In this document: in pieces, positions 35,357 through 48,786 of the stretch | Position numbering within the stretch: the first letter of the stretch is position 1 | Layout of the letters: each line of letters starts with the position of its first letter | Source: Riptortus pedestris | Lineage: Eukaryota; Arthropoda; Insecta; Hemiptera; Alydidae | DNA length: 64,000 nt | NCBI GenBank assembly: GCA_019009955.1 | Contig: CM032228.1 | Span: forward strand, 205,481,001 to 205,545,000 | Direction: 5' to 3' | Notes under the pieces: model-generated | The model's database searches: none | What the model saw: the letters and a program-made list of their open reading frames with translations, nothing else | What the model was told of the DNA's origin: nothing | Program-made: the position numbers and the translations under genes

Positions 35357-37117
35357 GATTCAGGTGTTTGTCATGGTTAACACTAACGGCTAACCTCTTA
35401 GTCATTAACAATGGGTGCTGTACTACGAAGAAAATGCTGTTTCAGAAAAATGTTCAAAGAAAGTTATAGTATGTGAAAATACAATTTTTGTAACTTTGAA
35501 ATGGAAGTCATTATGGTGTTATATTGATTATATGAGTTTTTTTAAAAAAATATTTTTATTGAACCTATTTCAAATTGAGGCAAAACAATGTTATTGTCTT
35601 TGCGTTTCTATAAAACATTGTCTATTTCATGTTTAACAGGATTCGTAAGGATCCACTTAGTACATATTTACCAGAAAAAAAGAAATAACCAGTTTTTAAA
35701 ATCTAGCTTGAATATCGAATTGAAGGAGACATTAATTTTTTCTACCCATGATGGAAATTCAAATGTCAGTAAATGTTAGACCTAATTTGGATTTAAACTA
35801 TTTGAACATAGGTCCAGTTTCTGCTAAAATTTTTATTCTTGAATAAATCTAATGCCTAACTGGGGAGAAGTTGAAAAAAAAAAAAAGAAAAAAAAACATT
35901 CTAAAAATACGAGTAATATAAAGAAAACGGTATTAAAGACCCTAGGCCAAAAAAAAAAATTATGAATTTATAATAAATGTTCTTATAATAACTTTTTTTA
36001 TTAATTTTATAATAAATGTTTTTAACTGGAGGAGAGATGACTAAGGCTTGTTGTTGGAATAAGATTATTTATTTTTCAAATCTTTTTAAAAAACCCTTAA
36101 CTTGTTTTTATTATTTAAACTTTAAAAAAAAAAAAAATGTGCTGTGATGGTTGAAAGAAAGGTCAACACCTCCACTATCTTTTACGTAAATGTTTATTCC
36201 AGAACTAACTTTGATGGTCCAGCCGATAACTCTTGAATCAAGAACACAAATTACAACAATTAAAACAATTTCTACAAAAATAACAGTACATTCATCTTAA
36301 CTTAAACATTTAAAAAAAAAATGCTATAATATAATTTAAAACCTATAAACCTTCAACATGAATTAATAAATAAGTACCCCCTGTTCTCCTATATGACAAA
36401 AATAATTTCCTACAAATAAATCAACAATCAAAGGAAAATATTTGCAAGCACCCACCTTTCCTTATAAATCAGCAATGTTGACTTGCTCCTGCCCCTAAGT
36501 GGTCTATTCCTCAACACCACGCCTTCTTCTTTCACATTGAGCTTGCTCTGAGATACCAGTGCACCTAATTTTGTTTCGGTGTTCTTAATTGCATCCATCT
36601 TTTTACCTTTATTTATGTTGTACAAGACTTGAATATCTAGGAAGGCTGGATCATGAATTTCTGGCACAATATGTTTTGTTTTTTTTCTTTTCTTTTCATT
36701 TCTGTGTTACTCCTGAGTAGTTCCTTCAGTCTCTTGTGCAATTTTCTATCACTTTGGCCGATTTACGGTGTACCCACCGGAAGTGCATGAGAACGGAATG
36801 ACTCCGGGTCTGACTAAAGGTGGAACTGCATACGAGGAAGGAGCCCCAACACTTGCTTGCAGACCCAGTTTTCCCAGTGTATTACCCAATTTCACAGACA
36901 AAGGATAAATATGCTAATTGTGTATGAAGCCTTGCTTGATACTTTAGCTGAGAGGCTTTCTGCAACCTCCCTCTCCATTTTCTTCTTAAACCCCCGTTCC
37001 ACCATTTTCTCCTCCATATTCCTGGTAACCATTTGTATTAGCGAAGTGTATAATAAAATTTAAATCAATTTCGAAATCTTCATCTGAGAGTAGATTATTA
37101 ATTAGTCTGTCAACTTA
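35357..37117. other. AT-rich intronic sequence, nothing recognised
   Basis: Several long A-runs (35874..35897, 36123..36137) and no recognisable gene. The minus-strand frame at 36428..36667 shows no motif. Confidence 0.55.
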
Positions 37118-37639
37118 CAGGGTGGAGAAGAGAAAACGCACCTTTTATGAACCTCTAGTACGCGGCAAGGAAAAGCGGTATTGACCTTGAATGAATGTTA
37201 GCAGACTGCACATTCAATGCAGATTCAGTCGCTATGGAATGTTGGAGCGTAGAGCATCGTGTGTTCAGCAGTACTTTGGAAACAATGATTCGGTTGACAC
37301 AGTGCGACTTCTTTTTGTGGGGATACTTAAAATCAAAAGTCGACATGAACAAGCCTCGCACAAGGGATGACCTGAAGAATTCTAATCATCAGGAAATTGA
37401 AGCCGTGCCGAATGAAATGTCGAAGAGAGCCTTGCGTAACTTTCGGGAGAGGATCATTATTTGTATCCAGCAAGAAGAACGTCATCTCCGAGACATTATT
37501 TTTCGAACCTAATTGAAGTACTCGTATGTATATTCTGCCTTAAAAAATGTATCACTTAATGCTTGTTTTTATTAGTTTTATCAAACCTTGCCCCAGTCAT
37601 CCAATAGTGAAAAACGTGCGTTTCCTCTGCTTTACCCCG
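37118..37639 (+). mobile_element. Internally deleted mariner/IS630-like DNA transposon
   Basis: Terminal inverted repeats of about 29 bp: left CAGGGTGGAGAAGAGAAAACGC starting at 37118, and right (reverse complement) CGGGGTAAAGCAGAGGAAACGC ending at 37639. A TA dinucleotide flanks each end (37116..37117 and 37640..37641), the Tc1/mariner target duplication. At 522 bp, far shorter than an autonomous element of about 1.3 kb, it keeps only the two ends of the transposase gene. Confidence 0.85.
37234..37512 (+). pseudogene. Remnant mariner/IS630-like transposase (ends joined)
   Basis: The reading starts MECWSVEHRVF, the usual N-terminal helix-turn-helix start of insect mariner-like transposases with a DUF4817-type domain. 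After a frameshift it continues QQYFGNNDSV. Then a large internal deletion, removing most of the DDE catalytic core, joins it to QCDFFLWGYLKSKV, the region around the last catalytic acid. It closes with a C-terminal ending RNFRERIIICIQQEERHLRD and a natural stop at 37510. It cannot encode an active enzyme. Confidence 0.8.
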
Positions 37640-38517
37640 TATTAGGTGAAACCAGCCATTTTATATTGCTCCTGACAGTTTGACTCTGCCGGTGTCATTA
37701 TATCACTGGACTCGATTTGTGATAGATTCTGAATGAGTTGGTGCTGCCTACACTATTAATTTCAAGATGGAGGTACTTAAGGGAACCTTCATTTTACCTT
37801 TCCTACTTTCTTCTTGAATATATTTTCTTTCGCTGACTTACTTATTTTATCTCCGATTGCATTACTTCTTCTGGGTGTTTAATTTTTAGAACCTTTTAAG
37901 ATTCAAAATCACAAACAGAGCTTCAAAATCACTGGATTGCCAAATAGTACCTTTTATCAATGATGACATCATCCACCTAGTCAGGCTTAAGTCCAGCACC
38001 CTTCCGAGCTATTTCCCTTTCGATTCGTCCTGTTATGTGGGTGGCTCTTTGGTTCAGATCATGTATTCAATCAACGTTTGAGTCTTTATGTGCTACATCA
38101 AATGGAGTATCGCCCACATTACCTTCCTCTGATATTTCTGTCCTTCTTATCGTCATTGTTAGAGGCTTTTGATAACCCAAAAACATCTTCTCAAGTGATT
38201 ATCGGTTGATTAGAGCCTTAGTATGAGATGCTTACAGAAGATTGTGACTAGATAAGGTATTCAGGCTATGTGAATGTCTTTACTGTGGAGAACACGACTT
38301 AACATTTCAATGGCAAAACAAAATTATTATTATTATTACCACAGCACAAATATTTACATTAATCTTAAGTTAATAATAGAAAAAATACAATAATTTATAA
38401 AACTAGTATAGCCTGGTGTAGACTGACATCCGTTCTTATCAAACCATTGCGGTTTAAGACATGCTATAGTTTGCAAAATTCCTAGGTCACCACAAATACA
38501 GCGTTCGCTACTCAAAT
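37640..38517. other. Intronic sequence, nothing recognised
   Basis: No repeat or gene seen. Confidence 0.55.
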
Positions 38518-39136
38518 TAGTCAAGTTCGTTAATGGCTGAAATCGGACCGGCATGAGGAGGGGGGGTCGATAATTCATAACTTCGATATTGTGTTCAATT
38601 TTGTGTTGCAAACTTAATTTTCAATAAATATTGTTTTCTAAGTTTTTTCTATCTTTGAAAGATATATCACGAAACGTCTTATTTTTAATATTTATTTCAA
38701 ATATAGTTTTCAATGAATCTTTATTTTGTGAGTTACAATATGTTCGGTGTAATGTTATGAATAAAGATTACGTTTTCTAGACACGCCAATATTTACCAAA
38801 TCGAATGATTCTTACAATACTATAGATAAGTGGTAAATAGTTGTCAATAAAATTAATATGTTAATTTAGATATAGTTCAGTACTTGCTTTTTTTTTCCGG
38901 TGAAGAATATTTCTATCTATCTGTTCAGCCTCAGAGGTTGGCCAACCTGTTTATTTACAATTCAGATGCTTTCCTTGGGAGGTTATTAAAATTGACTGAA
39001 AGATTTCTTATTTGTTTATTGTATTTATTCACTTAATATTAAAGGTGGTGTTAAGTGTCAACAGTATGTGGATTTATCTATGGCAAAACGTATCTAGTGA
39101 AATCTGCTTAGTTTACGCAGCCCCTGCGCAACAGAC
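38518..39136 (+). mobile_element. HINE-like element, 5' truncated
   Basis: Starts inside the body (AGTCAAGTTCGTTAATGGCT, GAAATCGGACCGGC, G-run) and ends with GTGAAATCTGCTTAGTTT, then ACGCAGCCCCTGCGCAACAGAC and TTTTG. The middle is diverged. No (TA)n and no 5' palindrome are present. Confidence 0.65.
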
Positions 39137-39874
39137 TTTTGTTTTATATATTGTTTCTCTAATTTCAATACTAAGGAAGTTCATTGTATGTTTTGTCACC
39201 CCTAGTCCTACTCACGGGATTATAAAATTGTTAACCGTCTTAGCCAAATCGTTGAGGTCCCCTGGCCGAAACGAGCGTTATCTGCATTGAGACTAAAAGA
39301 GAGAGGTTGGAGGTGGAAAAGTGAAGTATGTAGAGTAGTTGGTAAGAGAAGTGGTATATAAAGAGCGATGGACTGGAGAGAATGGTGGTGGTAAACACCC
39401 CCCGGGGAGAAGGACTCCACTTTGCCCCCCTCTCAGTCCCACCCCCGAATTCACAATCCCCTAATTCTTTTATTCCCCACCCGAACTCTACACTCTAGGA
39501 TATTTTTCTTTTTTTTAACCCAGCCATTATCGAATATCGATATCTGGCCAAATGATCTCTTTTCATAAAACTTCTATTGGAGCACCGAAGAAATATTGTG
39601 GAAGTATTTCTGGATAAATGCATTGCCAGGTGGAGCTAAGCCGAATTCTAAACTAAGCAAGATCTCGTTGGCGTACGCACTGCCAATGGTTTCATGAGCA
39701 TGCATAAAATGACATGCCTTAGGTTTATAAGCCTGACCAAACGTCTGCTACACAGGGGTTTTGAAAACTATACAAATTTTCTTGGATCTTGTACAGCCCC
39801 GGACTGGCAACTGTGTGAGCCCTCGGCAAAATTAGCCGTGCCCTCTTAAATATAATACAATTTTTTTATTTAGT

Positions 39875-39948
<74 letters not shown>

Positions 39949-40144
39949 GGCCGGCTCTTAATAAGGCGAGTGGGTAACCACTCCATGACCTTGTGACTCC
40001 CTGCCCTCGTTCATCGAAATCAGCTCTCGTAAACTGCTAGTGTCTAGCCTTTTGACGCACAGTCCATTGGGTTCAACACACACACCCATGCAATCGCTCT
40101 CATACTTTTATATCTTAACAGTAGTGGCCACTATTCTTGTTTTT
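39137..40144. other. Intronic sequence with a (TA)n(TG)n microsatellite
   Basis: A moderately GC-rich stretch at 39195..39450 contains CCCCCCGGGGAGAAGG and a TATATAAAG on the + strand (39354..39362) without a recognised gene. (TA)24(TG)10 lies at 39881..39948. Confidence 0.5.
39881..39948. repeat. (TA)n(TG)n compound microsatellite
   Basis: About 24 TA then 10 TG units, without HINE flanks. Confidence 0.95.
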
Positions 40145-40305
40145 CCTTTACCAATTCCGATTTTTGTTTCGTGTAAAAATGACAATATTGTTTTCATTAA
40201 TGGCTGAAATTGAACAAGAGGCTTGGGAGTTTAAGAAAGAGCAAAATACAAAATCGAAAAATCTGGGTCATTATGTACAAAATTCAAAATAGTATAACCC
40301 AATCT
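40145..40305 (+). mobile_element. HINE internal fragment
   Basis: CGTGTAAAAATGACAATATT, TTAATGGCTGAAATTGAAC, GTTTAAGAAAGAG and GGTCATTATGTACAAAATTC match the HINE internal unit. It is cut off on the right where a SINE begins. Confidence 0.55.
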
Positions 40306-40467
40306 ATTGTTATTGACCCACCATTTTCTAGTCAGGACAAAGGATTTTATTTAGTTAGTTCGTTACTAAATAATTTCCTACTGCCTCGGTAAGAATCAAA
40401 CTCACTACTCTAGGTTATTCAAGTGAGATTAAGACCAAAGTCTTAACTCGCATATGGCCAACCTGAG
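40306..40467 (-). mobile_element. tRNA-derived SINE, tail-truncated
   Basis: Minus strand: CCATTTTCTAGTCAGGACAA, AGGATTTTATTTAGTTAGTT, a diverged B-box region (AAGAATCAAACTCACTACTC) and the head AACTCGCATATGGCCAACCTG. It abuts a HINE fragment. Confidence 0.75.
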
Positions 40468-43227
40468 GACCAATTCTATTAACAATATAATTTCCTATTT
40501 TATTTATGCTCCCCTCGGCTTACTCATACCATTTCCACTTAAACCACACTACCATATCTCAAAATACGTATTTTAAAGCGTTAATTTTAAGCCTTTTTTA
40601 CATACGTATAGCTTTTACTAAGACAGAAACGGAATGTGTATAAAAAAACAAGATTATGTCATCTGTCAGTCATCCCAAGACGTGGAAAATCACTTCTTTC
40701 ACCCACTCCCTTTGTCATCTGTAAGGATAAAAAAAAAAGTTTCTTTGCTCCATCCTTACATAATGGCCTGTTGTAATAATATTATAAGAATGTTCATATT
40801 TCCTTCTGTTAAATGAGATTTAAAATATCCGTTTTATATTATGTAGTATATTAGTGGCCTTTGATTGATAAACACTAATAAATTGACCTTCATTGTGGGA
40901 GCCCGACAACAATAGAGACCGGACGATGGCACACCCACTATAGGTCATCCGCACATCCTCCACATTATTATACTGCTACTGCATTTGTGGTTCATTCTGA
41001 AACAGAGCTCTTCCTCTAGGTTTAATAGGAACCTCTAATCTAATCAAACACACATATGTGTAGGTTCCTCTCTCTTATCTCGTTCGAAAAATCTTGCTCA
41101 GCGTATCTTCTTGAAAATTACCTTTCTACAACTATTGTTTTAAAGCTACATGTTTTCTCCAACTCGCTCGGGTATTAGCATTAGTTACCGAGTCACTAAA
41201 CATTTAGTACAGCTTATATTTGAGTATCTGTTAACAAAGTTTTCTTCCTAAGAGAGAAATAGGCAATAGATTTTGAAATGAGATGTCAATTGAGCACGCA
41301 GGACTTCTACTTACTTTACGCTGGGTCTGACCGTCGGCCATTTTTATTATGCTACAAAAATAGATCAGGCTAATGCACTATTATTTCAGTAGTGCAGAAA
41401 AGAGCAATTAGTCTTTTTAACGAATTTTCATTTTTGTATGTTGATACAGCCTTGGGTCTATTGCTGAGACAGAAGATGTAAATTATTTTTAATTTTGATG
41501 TTGATGTATTCTAATCTGGGCGCGTACGCACCCGCACAACTTAATAGGAACTACGAACTAAATAGTCTTTCTGAACAGTTACGAAAATTCTACTTCCGCA
41601 ATTCTCCCTATAAAGGGAACCACCTGTGCCTGGGACAGCCTCTTTTCTTATATTCTCCCGGAGTGTCATTTAGCCTACTATTAGGCATTGTTACGACGTC
41701 CTTACTTCAGACACGTTTCAACCGCCGTAAACTACTCTTTTTAATATCTCATGCAACGTTAGACTCGTAATGAAATTCTATTTGTTTGGCATAGCATCTA
41801 ATGTGCCATCTTTGGCACATATATTTGCAGAAGTTAAGGTACAGCACCTTAATTGCACGATAATAGAAACAAACTTAACTCTAATACTAAGTATTATTAA
41901 GTACAATGATACATCTTAGCTCCCGGACTATGCTGCTGTTTCATTTTAAAGAGATCCTGAAAGCACTGGATATCCAAAATATTTCTTGTCTTATACCCAT
42001 TGAAGTCTTACACATACACACATGCGTGCAAGTGCTTGGGCTCAGTATTAACAAAGTCCTGGCAAATCACCAGATAATTTCAAGTCAGACAGAGAGGCAG
42101 AGGATTTTCATTTTTTAAGGAGTGGAAGTCTGATAATCGTTTACCATTTAAGTATCTGATGGTATCGGAGACCAATAATTTGGAAGTTGGCATTAATGTT
42201 AGAATATATGCATGTACTAGATTTTTGTATACCACGCAAAAATCATTCCAATTCAAGGGTCTCCCAGAGGCGAATAGTTAACGATCTACAAAACAGTTAT
42301 TAAATATATTAATTTGTATGAAAGTGAAATATATTCTTGCACAATGGGAAATTAAAGAACGCTTCAGGTTTGGAAAAAACGAGCCTTATGACAAATATTT
42401 GAACTCGTCAAACATATCAGATGGAAAATCCCTATGATTGGACTGAATTCTGCTTAGAGAGCTCATCGTTTATTTGCATTATAATGTCCCTGCTAAAATA
42501 AATATTTGTATGGATAATTACAACACTGGCTATTCTCATTAATATCAGAGATATTTTGTGCAAGAAATTGTTTTCTGAAAGTTGGTGGAGGAGTTTTGAA
42601 TGAAAAAGCGTCCTGCATTCTCGCCTCCTCATTTGTCAAACTCTTATGGGAATTCTCTGACGGCATGCCGCATTTCCTCTCGTTGCCCAGTATTTATTGT
42701 GGGTTTGCTGCCATATTCCACCCTCCTAATGCCCATGGTTTATACATATTACCAATTTTTTCCTCATCGTCCATATTTTTTTGTAAGATACAGTTCTGCC
42801 ACTATGCTCGGAAAGGGACATGTTTAAACTTTGTAATTAGGAGACGTTTACACAGACATTTATAGGAAATAATCTTTATAAAGAAAGAAAGAAAATTTAT
42901 TTGTACCAATATATAAATATTATACACAAAGTGTTATCATACAAGATTTTTTACAAAATTATTATATTTTGGTACAGCCTTGGACGTAGTCGTCCTTCAG
43001 TCGTTCTACCTAAATTATAATGGGTGGCTCACTTGACATGGATAGGCAGGCATGATATTTCCTTACAAGTTGTTGAATGTGAACTGAAATAGAAGCAACC
43101 TCCTAACAAACCAGGGAGCATTTGCCGCTAGTATTAGGTTGTTTGTTGTTAGTCCAGACAGCCCAGTACGGGGAACAGATGCATAAAACCTACTGACTAA
43201 AGGACAACTTACTCAGTACAATTTTTG
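40468..43227. other. Intronic sequence, nothing recognised
   Basis: Mixed AT-rich sequence. Frames at 41495..41770 and 42596..42865 show no domain, and the latter overlaps another frame. Confidence 0.5.
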
Positions 43228-43275
43228 ACGGGCTTGAAGATCGTACCATCGCATCGAAAGCGCTTGCCTGCTGTA
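43228..43275 (+). other. Decayed relative of the 9.5 kb hammerhead-like motif
   Basis: GGGCTTGAAGATCG...GCATCGAAAGCGCTTGCC aligns with GGCACTGACGATGATG...GCATCGAAAGCGTTCTGCC at 9526..9564, sharing the exact 12-mer GCATCGAAAGCG. The core C3 is changed to T (TTGAAGA), so a ribozyme would be inactive. No AATAAA follows. Confidence 0.35.
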
Positions 43276-44000
43276 CTCGATCATCAGCCAGTGACAACAG
43301 TATCATTTATACTGGTGATTCTAACCCTTTATATTGTGTCACTTCCAAATTAAATAATTTTAAATGTAGTTCATCGAAAGATTTTGCTTCTTTAATTTAA
43401 TAGAATCCATTCCTACTTTCGATTTTTTACCTTAGTATTGTTCGGGCTATTGTTCCTATCCCAAAATATTTAAGCCTGAATGTCCTCCACTAATCCTATA
43501 ATAAAAAGAAACAAAAAAAATTGGGAGTCTACTATGTGTTCTGAAAAACGTAAGGTCTATTTATAACACGGGATACTGTTATTATTCATTGGTATATGGA
43601 GGTAAAACCTAATCATTGTTTTTCAATAATACATTCTCTAAAATATCTATATTTTGTTGGAATTTGGCACGGCACTTCTATTCCAAAAAGTTCACTTGTA
43701 TAGAACTTTCTTATCTTTTGGTGGCTGAAGTTTACAGATTTGCCGTTTTCATCTGTATAACTATTTCAGTTCAGTCCGATAGCCATGTAGCTTCCAGCTG
43801 TTCGTAGTCATTGTCACAAGTTGGACATCAACAAAAGTTGAACTCATTTATCTCCCAGTCAATTTAACGATCTCCCAACTCCTTTCAGTGTACGATTTTT
43901 AGTATACTTGTTTAATATAGAAATCACTCAGTCCTACTAGGATAGCAAGTGTCATAAAGATATGAAAGATTAAAATAACGGCCATTGAGAATATAAAAAC
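43276..44000. other. Intronic sequence, nothing recognised
   Basis: No repeat or gene seen. Confidence 0.55.
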
Positions 44001-44416
44001 GTCCGTCACGCATGAGTTGCATTAACTAAGCACATTTCCCACGTGCAACACGCATTTGCATTTATCACAAAAAGTAAATGTTAAAATGTAACAATATTTG
44101 GTATTTAGGCTTCAAATAAAGTGCTTCATAATATAACAGCTTATTGTTTATATGACATGAGTAGGAGTGGGGGCTTAGTGAAGGCGGAAAAATAAAAAAA
44201 AAAAAGCAAATATCTCCTTTAATAATAAACATAGTGAAAATATGTAGATAACAACATCTATAGAACATTACATTTGCTATAAGATTAATTCTATACAAAT
44301 TATTTTTGATCGTGATATTTAGAATTTTCGAAATCCCCCTCCTGATCTTTAGTTTTACATAAAACGTTTAAATATCGATTTTGATTACGATAAAAAAAAA
44401 TTGCGACCGCTAGAGC

Positions 44417-44497
<81 letters not shown>

Positions 44498-44630
44498 ATA
44501 AACACACACACACGCGCATTCATACATTTATGTATACATTTTTGAACGGAACTCATTTTTGTCATCTGGGTTGGATCGATGTTCATTTGAGGAAATTTTT
44601 CAAAAATCCGTCGTGAGTACGACCCCTAAC
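44001..44630 (-). mobile_element. HINE-like element, 5' palindrome lost
   Basis: The 3' hairpin end at left is GTCCGTCACGCATGAGTTGC, then AACTAAGCACATTTCCCACG. The long-form 3' module is ATAACAGCTTATTGTTTATA, GGAGTGGGGGCTTAGTGAAG. The body continues to TTGCGACCGCTAGAGCG and (TA)n(TG)n at 44420..44497. It ends in GAACGGAACTCATTTTTGTC...GTCGTGAGTACGACC, without the terminal palindrome. Confidence 0.75.
44420..44497. repeat. (TA)n(TG)n microsatellite inside HINE
   Basis: About 28 TA then 10–11 TG units, followed by a short (CA)n (44503..44513). Confidence 0.95.
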
Positions 44631-46639
44631 CCAGGATATGGGCTTTCTGCCAATTGCCTTTTTACAGCTTCTAATAGTTGGTTTCTTACTTCCACCACAA
44701 TTCGTTAATTTGACTATTAACCCTACCCTAGACAATCTAATTGTAAGACCTTAAATGGACTTTTTTCATAATTTGATTTTTGATCCCGAAGCGGCGGAGA
44801 TATTTTGCATTGTATTCAAACTAAACTTGACATACAGTTGGCACTTTCAGCACATTTACCTGCGCCATAACTGATCTATATTATTTGTAAAGCGTTCAAT
44901 ATTGTTCTTCATCTCTTGTCTCTGGATAATAATTTGTCACAAAATAAACAATCCCTCTCTGTAATAATAATTCCTTTCAATTCTCGTATATGTTTTTTTT
45001 AGGGCAAGGAATACTTTAATTATTTCATTTCTTCGAAATGTATATAAGTCGTACGTATTAATGCGATGAGAATCGTATAAAAATCTCAGCCTCTCATATT
45101 CAGTGCCATATTCCTCCTAGAGGGGACCATATCTCATTTTTAAAATGGGACCTTAATATGCATGAAAAAGAATGTTGGTTCTGTTTGACATTAATGTTCC
45201 AAAACTGTCCCACCGGGGGCACGTAGCTCTTTTGTGTTATCTCATTTTATGCTCTGTGGGAGTTTATGGTCGCGTTTTCCACAAACAGACCGCACAATTC
45301 TCTGTTTGCTCTCAACTATTCAAGTTTATTACATATTCCCAAGCTGGATTAATATTAGCTGCGTTTATATTAGTCTTTAAAAATAAATGTGCAATATAAT
45401 TTTGTAGATATGAAAAAAACGTATTCCTGAGATTTTCCATATTCGAACTACGGCCTTCTTGTTTAATATCCTCTCTGTTAGCTCGGTCTTTTATGATAGA
45501 TTGCCATTTTTGACTCAGCTGCTTATGATGAGCCAAAACCTACTTCACTAGACCATTCTTTCAGCTTTGAAATTCTTTATACCGATTATAATTATTCTCA
45601 CTTGTAAATTATAATAAAACTATACACTAGACCCTTATATAATCAAATAAATATAACAAATATAATCAGACCCTTATAAATAAATGGTAGATGCTGACTT
45701 GTAACAACTGTATCCAGTATGACCATACATTACGCCATAAGTACCGCGTGGGTGTTGCTAAAATTGTTCATTTCGAAGGTGGTTAATAACAAAATCTGCT
45801 TGGTAAGAGAAGTTTCACCTTCTTATCTGAGGTCCGGTCTCAGAAAATAACGATTTTATTCACAACCACTTTGTTTACTCCTCAAAAGGGGAGAGTTCAA
45901 ATGAAGGCAACAAATAAATATAAAGCGTGTTCTGTCGTGCCATCTAACAGTATAGAACTTCTACGCTATGCCATTATGTCAATTATAGAACAAATCTTTG
46001 AGGTGCTGGGGTTGTTGATCTACCTATCAAATGGCATCTTTACTTCCAGGTTATCTGGTTCCTTACATTCATCTTCATTAGTGTAGTTCTTATCACAATC
46101 CTGATAAGAATTATACAAAAAGTTATTCAAATACAAATACGAAGAGTTATTCTTAGAACTGTGTAAGATCAGCGAAATTTAATCACTGAAACTATTTGCT
46201 GTATTTATAACAATTAGAGGAACGATACAAGAGGACTTTTTTTTTTTTTTTATAAAGCTTTAGATAAACTTGCTTTTCGAAATTATCAAAACGAAAGTTT
46301 TTTTTTTCTTCTATATTTTTATACTGAAGTATATATTGATTCAAACTATGGTAATTATAATTTGGTTATTTTTTTTATTATGCCAAGAAAATTATTTGGT
46401 TTTTAGATTTACTTAGAAGTATTTTATCGTTTCTAAACAAAAACCTTAATATCGTTTATGACATGGGTAATTGATTAAACATTTATTATTCATTAAAAAC
46501 TAGTTTGGTGGCATTACTACTAATACTTGTAGTATTTATTTCCTAAAAGTATAACAACAATTTTGTGTAGAAGTTATACCAAATGTATTTCCACGAATAA
46601 TTGAAAGACCTTCTTATCCGAGTTTAATTCATTTGAGTG
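44631..46639. other. AT-rich intronic sequence, nothing recognised
   Basis: No repeat family, RNA gene or credible ORF seen. Confidence 0.55.
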
Positions 46640-46699
46640 GATCATGCCTGCGGTTAACACATGACCATTAAATGATGTGCAGTATGTTGGCTGGTGGAG

Positions 46700-46880
46700 T
46701 GACGTCCCTCTTAGGCTAATGCTATGGCGGAATTGAGTAGGTTCCAGAGCAATGGTCCAGGATCGGGTGGAGTACTCGCTGTACTCCAGGAGTCCTGCAC
46801 TATCGGCCAGGACATCTTCAGGATCAGAAATGGGTTCAAGACGTCCTGCCCTTGCGTCCTCCACCTAGCTCTTCTGCAGG
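46700..46880 (-). pseudogene. Possible mariner-like transposase relic
   Basis: A GC-richer patch that, on the minus strand, reads GLLEYSEYST and, after a one-base shift, PPDPGPLLWNLLNSAI. This resembles the LLEHPPYSPDLAPCDFWLFP segment around the third catalytic acid of mariner transposases. No terminal repeats were identified and the rest of the gene is unrecognisable. On the + strand a donor-like CTGCAG|GTAAGC occurs at 46877..46882, so an unrelated exon is an alternative. Confidence 0.25.
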
Positions 46881-48514
46881 TAAGCCTCGGATATTCACTC
46901 TCAACATTAGTCATAAGATCTCTATGTTGTATCAGCATGACGGTACGTAAATATGCCCATACATATACTTATTTTCCGTTTCGAGTGTCTACTATACATG
47001 AACTTGTAAACTTGTCTACCCCAGTCTGAACTTGTAAAACAGTATTGCATGAGAGTGCCAGGCAGAACAGAGGAACTCCAATGATTTGCTTGCATTGTAG
47101 CTCACTCTAAAATAAGAATTGTCTAGATAAAATTTACTATTTCATCCATTCAATGAAATGTGAACGCCTTTCCAAATAAACCTAACGAATTTGTTAATTT
47201 ACAAAACCTTACAAATAGGATTTAACTTTGCCAAAGAGCGATATCCTTAATAAATTTGCCCTGTTTGACATTTAACAGTCGGCTATTGATCATACAGGCA
47301 TTTCCCTCACTTTCCTGATATAAGGTTGATGTGCCCTTCATAAGCAAAGTTTACAAAGGCCAGTGACTTAAATCACCAACTATTTGAATGATTATTGGTA
47401 TTTTATTAATTATTTTCACAACCTTTTACACCATTAAGCCTTCTAATTTTTAAAGTTCAAGTCTTCTTCTTGAATTTATTGAGTTTTTGCTCTGAACAAC
47501 GTGATTTTTTAGTTACTTATTATGCTTCTCCATGTCAGCAGTATACAACAAAATTATAAGAAATGTATTATGGCAAAAAAAGTATTAGCGAGTACTTAAT
47601 TGAAGTATAAAAAGAACAGTTTTTGGAATGTTAAAAAATAGAAATTACTTACAGTGTTGAAGCCATATAATATCCAATAAAAACCGTAAGCTTCGTACAT
47701 TTTAGGGAGTTGGCCAGTCTACAACTCTCAACCAATATTCCTCTTAATTGTAAATTATTTTTTACACATCAAATTGGGTTTCTTTCTTCTGACTTCGTGT
47801 GCCTCCTCATTTTGAAAGAAATTGACTTCGGAATCTTGGAGGAAGCCTGCTATTTCTCTACCCATCCATATTCTTATAATGAACTATGTGTAGTAACCCC
47901 TTTAATCTAATCATGTTTGTTGGTAGATAACTTTATGAGAAATTGAGTAGCTGGACAATCTGGATTGAGTTTGAAGTTGGCGGGCATATTTGGCGTGGTG
48001 GAGGGGGTCTACTGTAAGCCGATTTAGCCACGTAGTTCCATGTTATTGGCAATTAAAACTTCAACACATGTGGCTGCTACACTTAAGTCAAAATTTAATC
48101 CTTTTCTCATTCATTATTTTATTCATTTTCTTAAGATACCGTTAATTTGGTTTGTCTACGAGCACACAAAATCAAATTATTAAATATTTTACAAATTATT
48201 GTAAAATCTTTCAAGATTACTCACTGGCCGTAAAAGACATGATAGAAAAATGTAATAGTTTAAAAATTTTAATTTTACCCGAAACGTTAGGTGCAAAATT
48301 ATTAAATTTAAGAACTCTTCAATGATATTTACTTCCCTCATAGATGTTTCCATTATTCATGTTGTGAGGTTATGAGTAAAGAAATCATAATGTCTTCCCT
48401 CTCAACTTAATAATAAATTATTCACAGCTTTAATAAATCGATTTTCATAAATACTAACTACAAAATAATAAATATGTACCTTGGGAATTTATATTTTCTA
48501 AATATAAATACCTT
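46881..48514. other. AT-rich intronic sequence, nothing recognised
   Basis: No repeat or gene seen. Confidence 0.55.
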
Positions 48515-48702
48515 GGAGCTCTAGGTTAGCCATGTGAGTTATGGCATTAGTCTTAATCTCACTCCTGATTAGCCTAAGTTGCATAAAGTGGACGTTAATA
48601 AATAATAATTACTTAATTGATCTCACTAGGTAAACTTTGAGTCGGCAGTTCGATTTTCGCCTCGTCAATAGGAATTTATTTAGTTACGAAGCCATTAAAT
48701 AT
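48515..48702 (+). mobile_element. Two adjacent SINE pieces, same strand
   Basis: 48515..48608 has the SINE head (GCTCTAGGTTAGCCATGTGA, GTTAATCTCAC variants) joined directly to the 3' end (TGATTAGCCTAAGTTGC, AAGTGGACGTTAATAAATAA), so the middle is deleted. 48617..48702 carries the missing middle type (ATCTCACTAGGTAAAC, CAGTTCGATTTTCGCC, GGAATTTATTTAGTTACG). Together they look like a SINE array or a rearranged pair. Confidence 0.65.
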
Positions 48703-48786
48703 AACCAATTAGACCCATTAGACGTATAAAATAATAAAATACGAAAATTAAAAGGATTTTTAAAACAATAATAATAATTAATTATT

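Noticed and set aside
36428..36667. Similarity between the minus-strand peptides at 36.5 kb and 53.0 kb (NRPLRGR / NRPLKGR)
   Set aside because: Only a seven-residue resemblance; the flanking nucleotides do not align.
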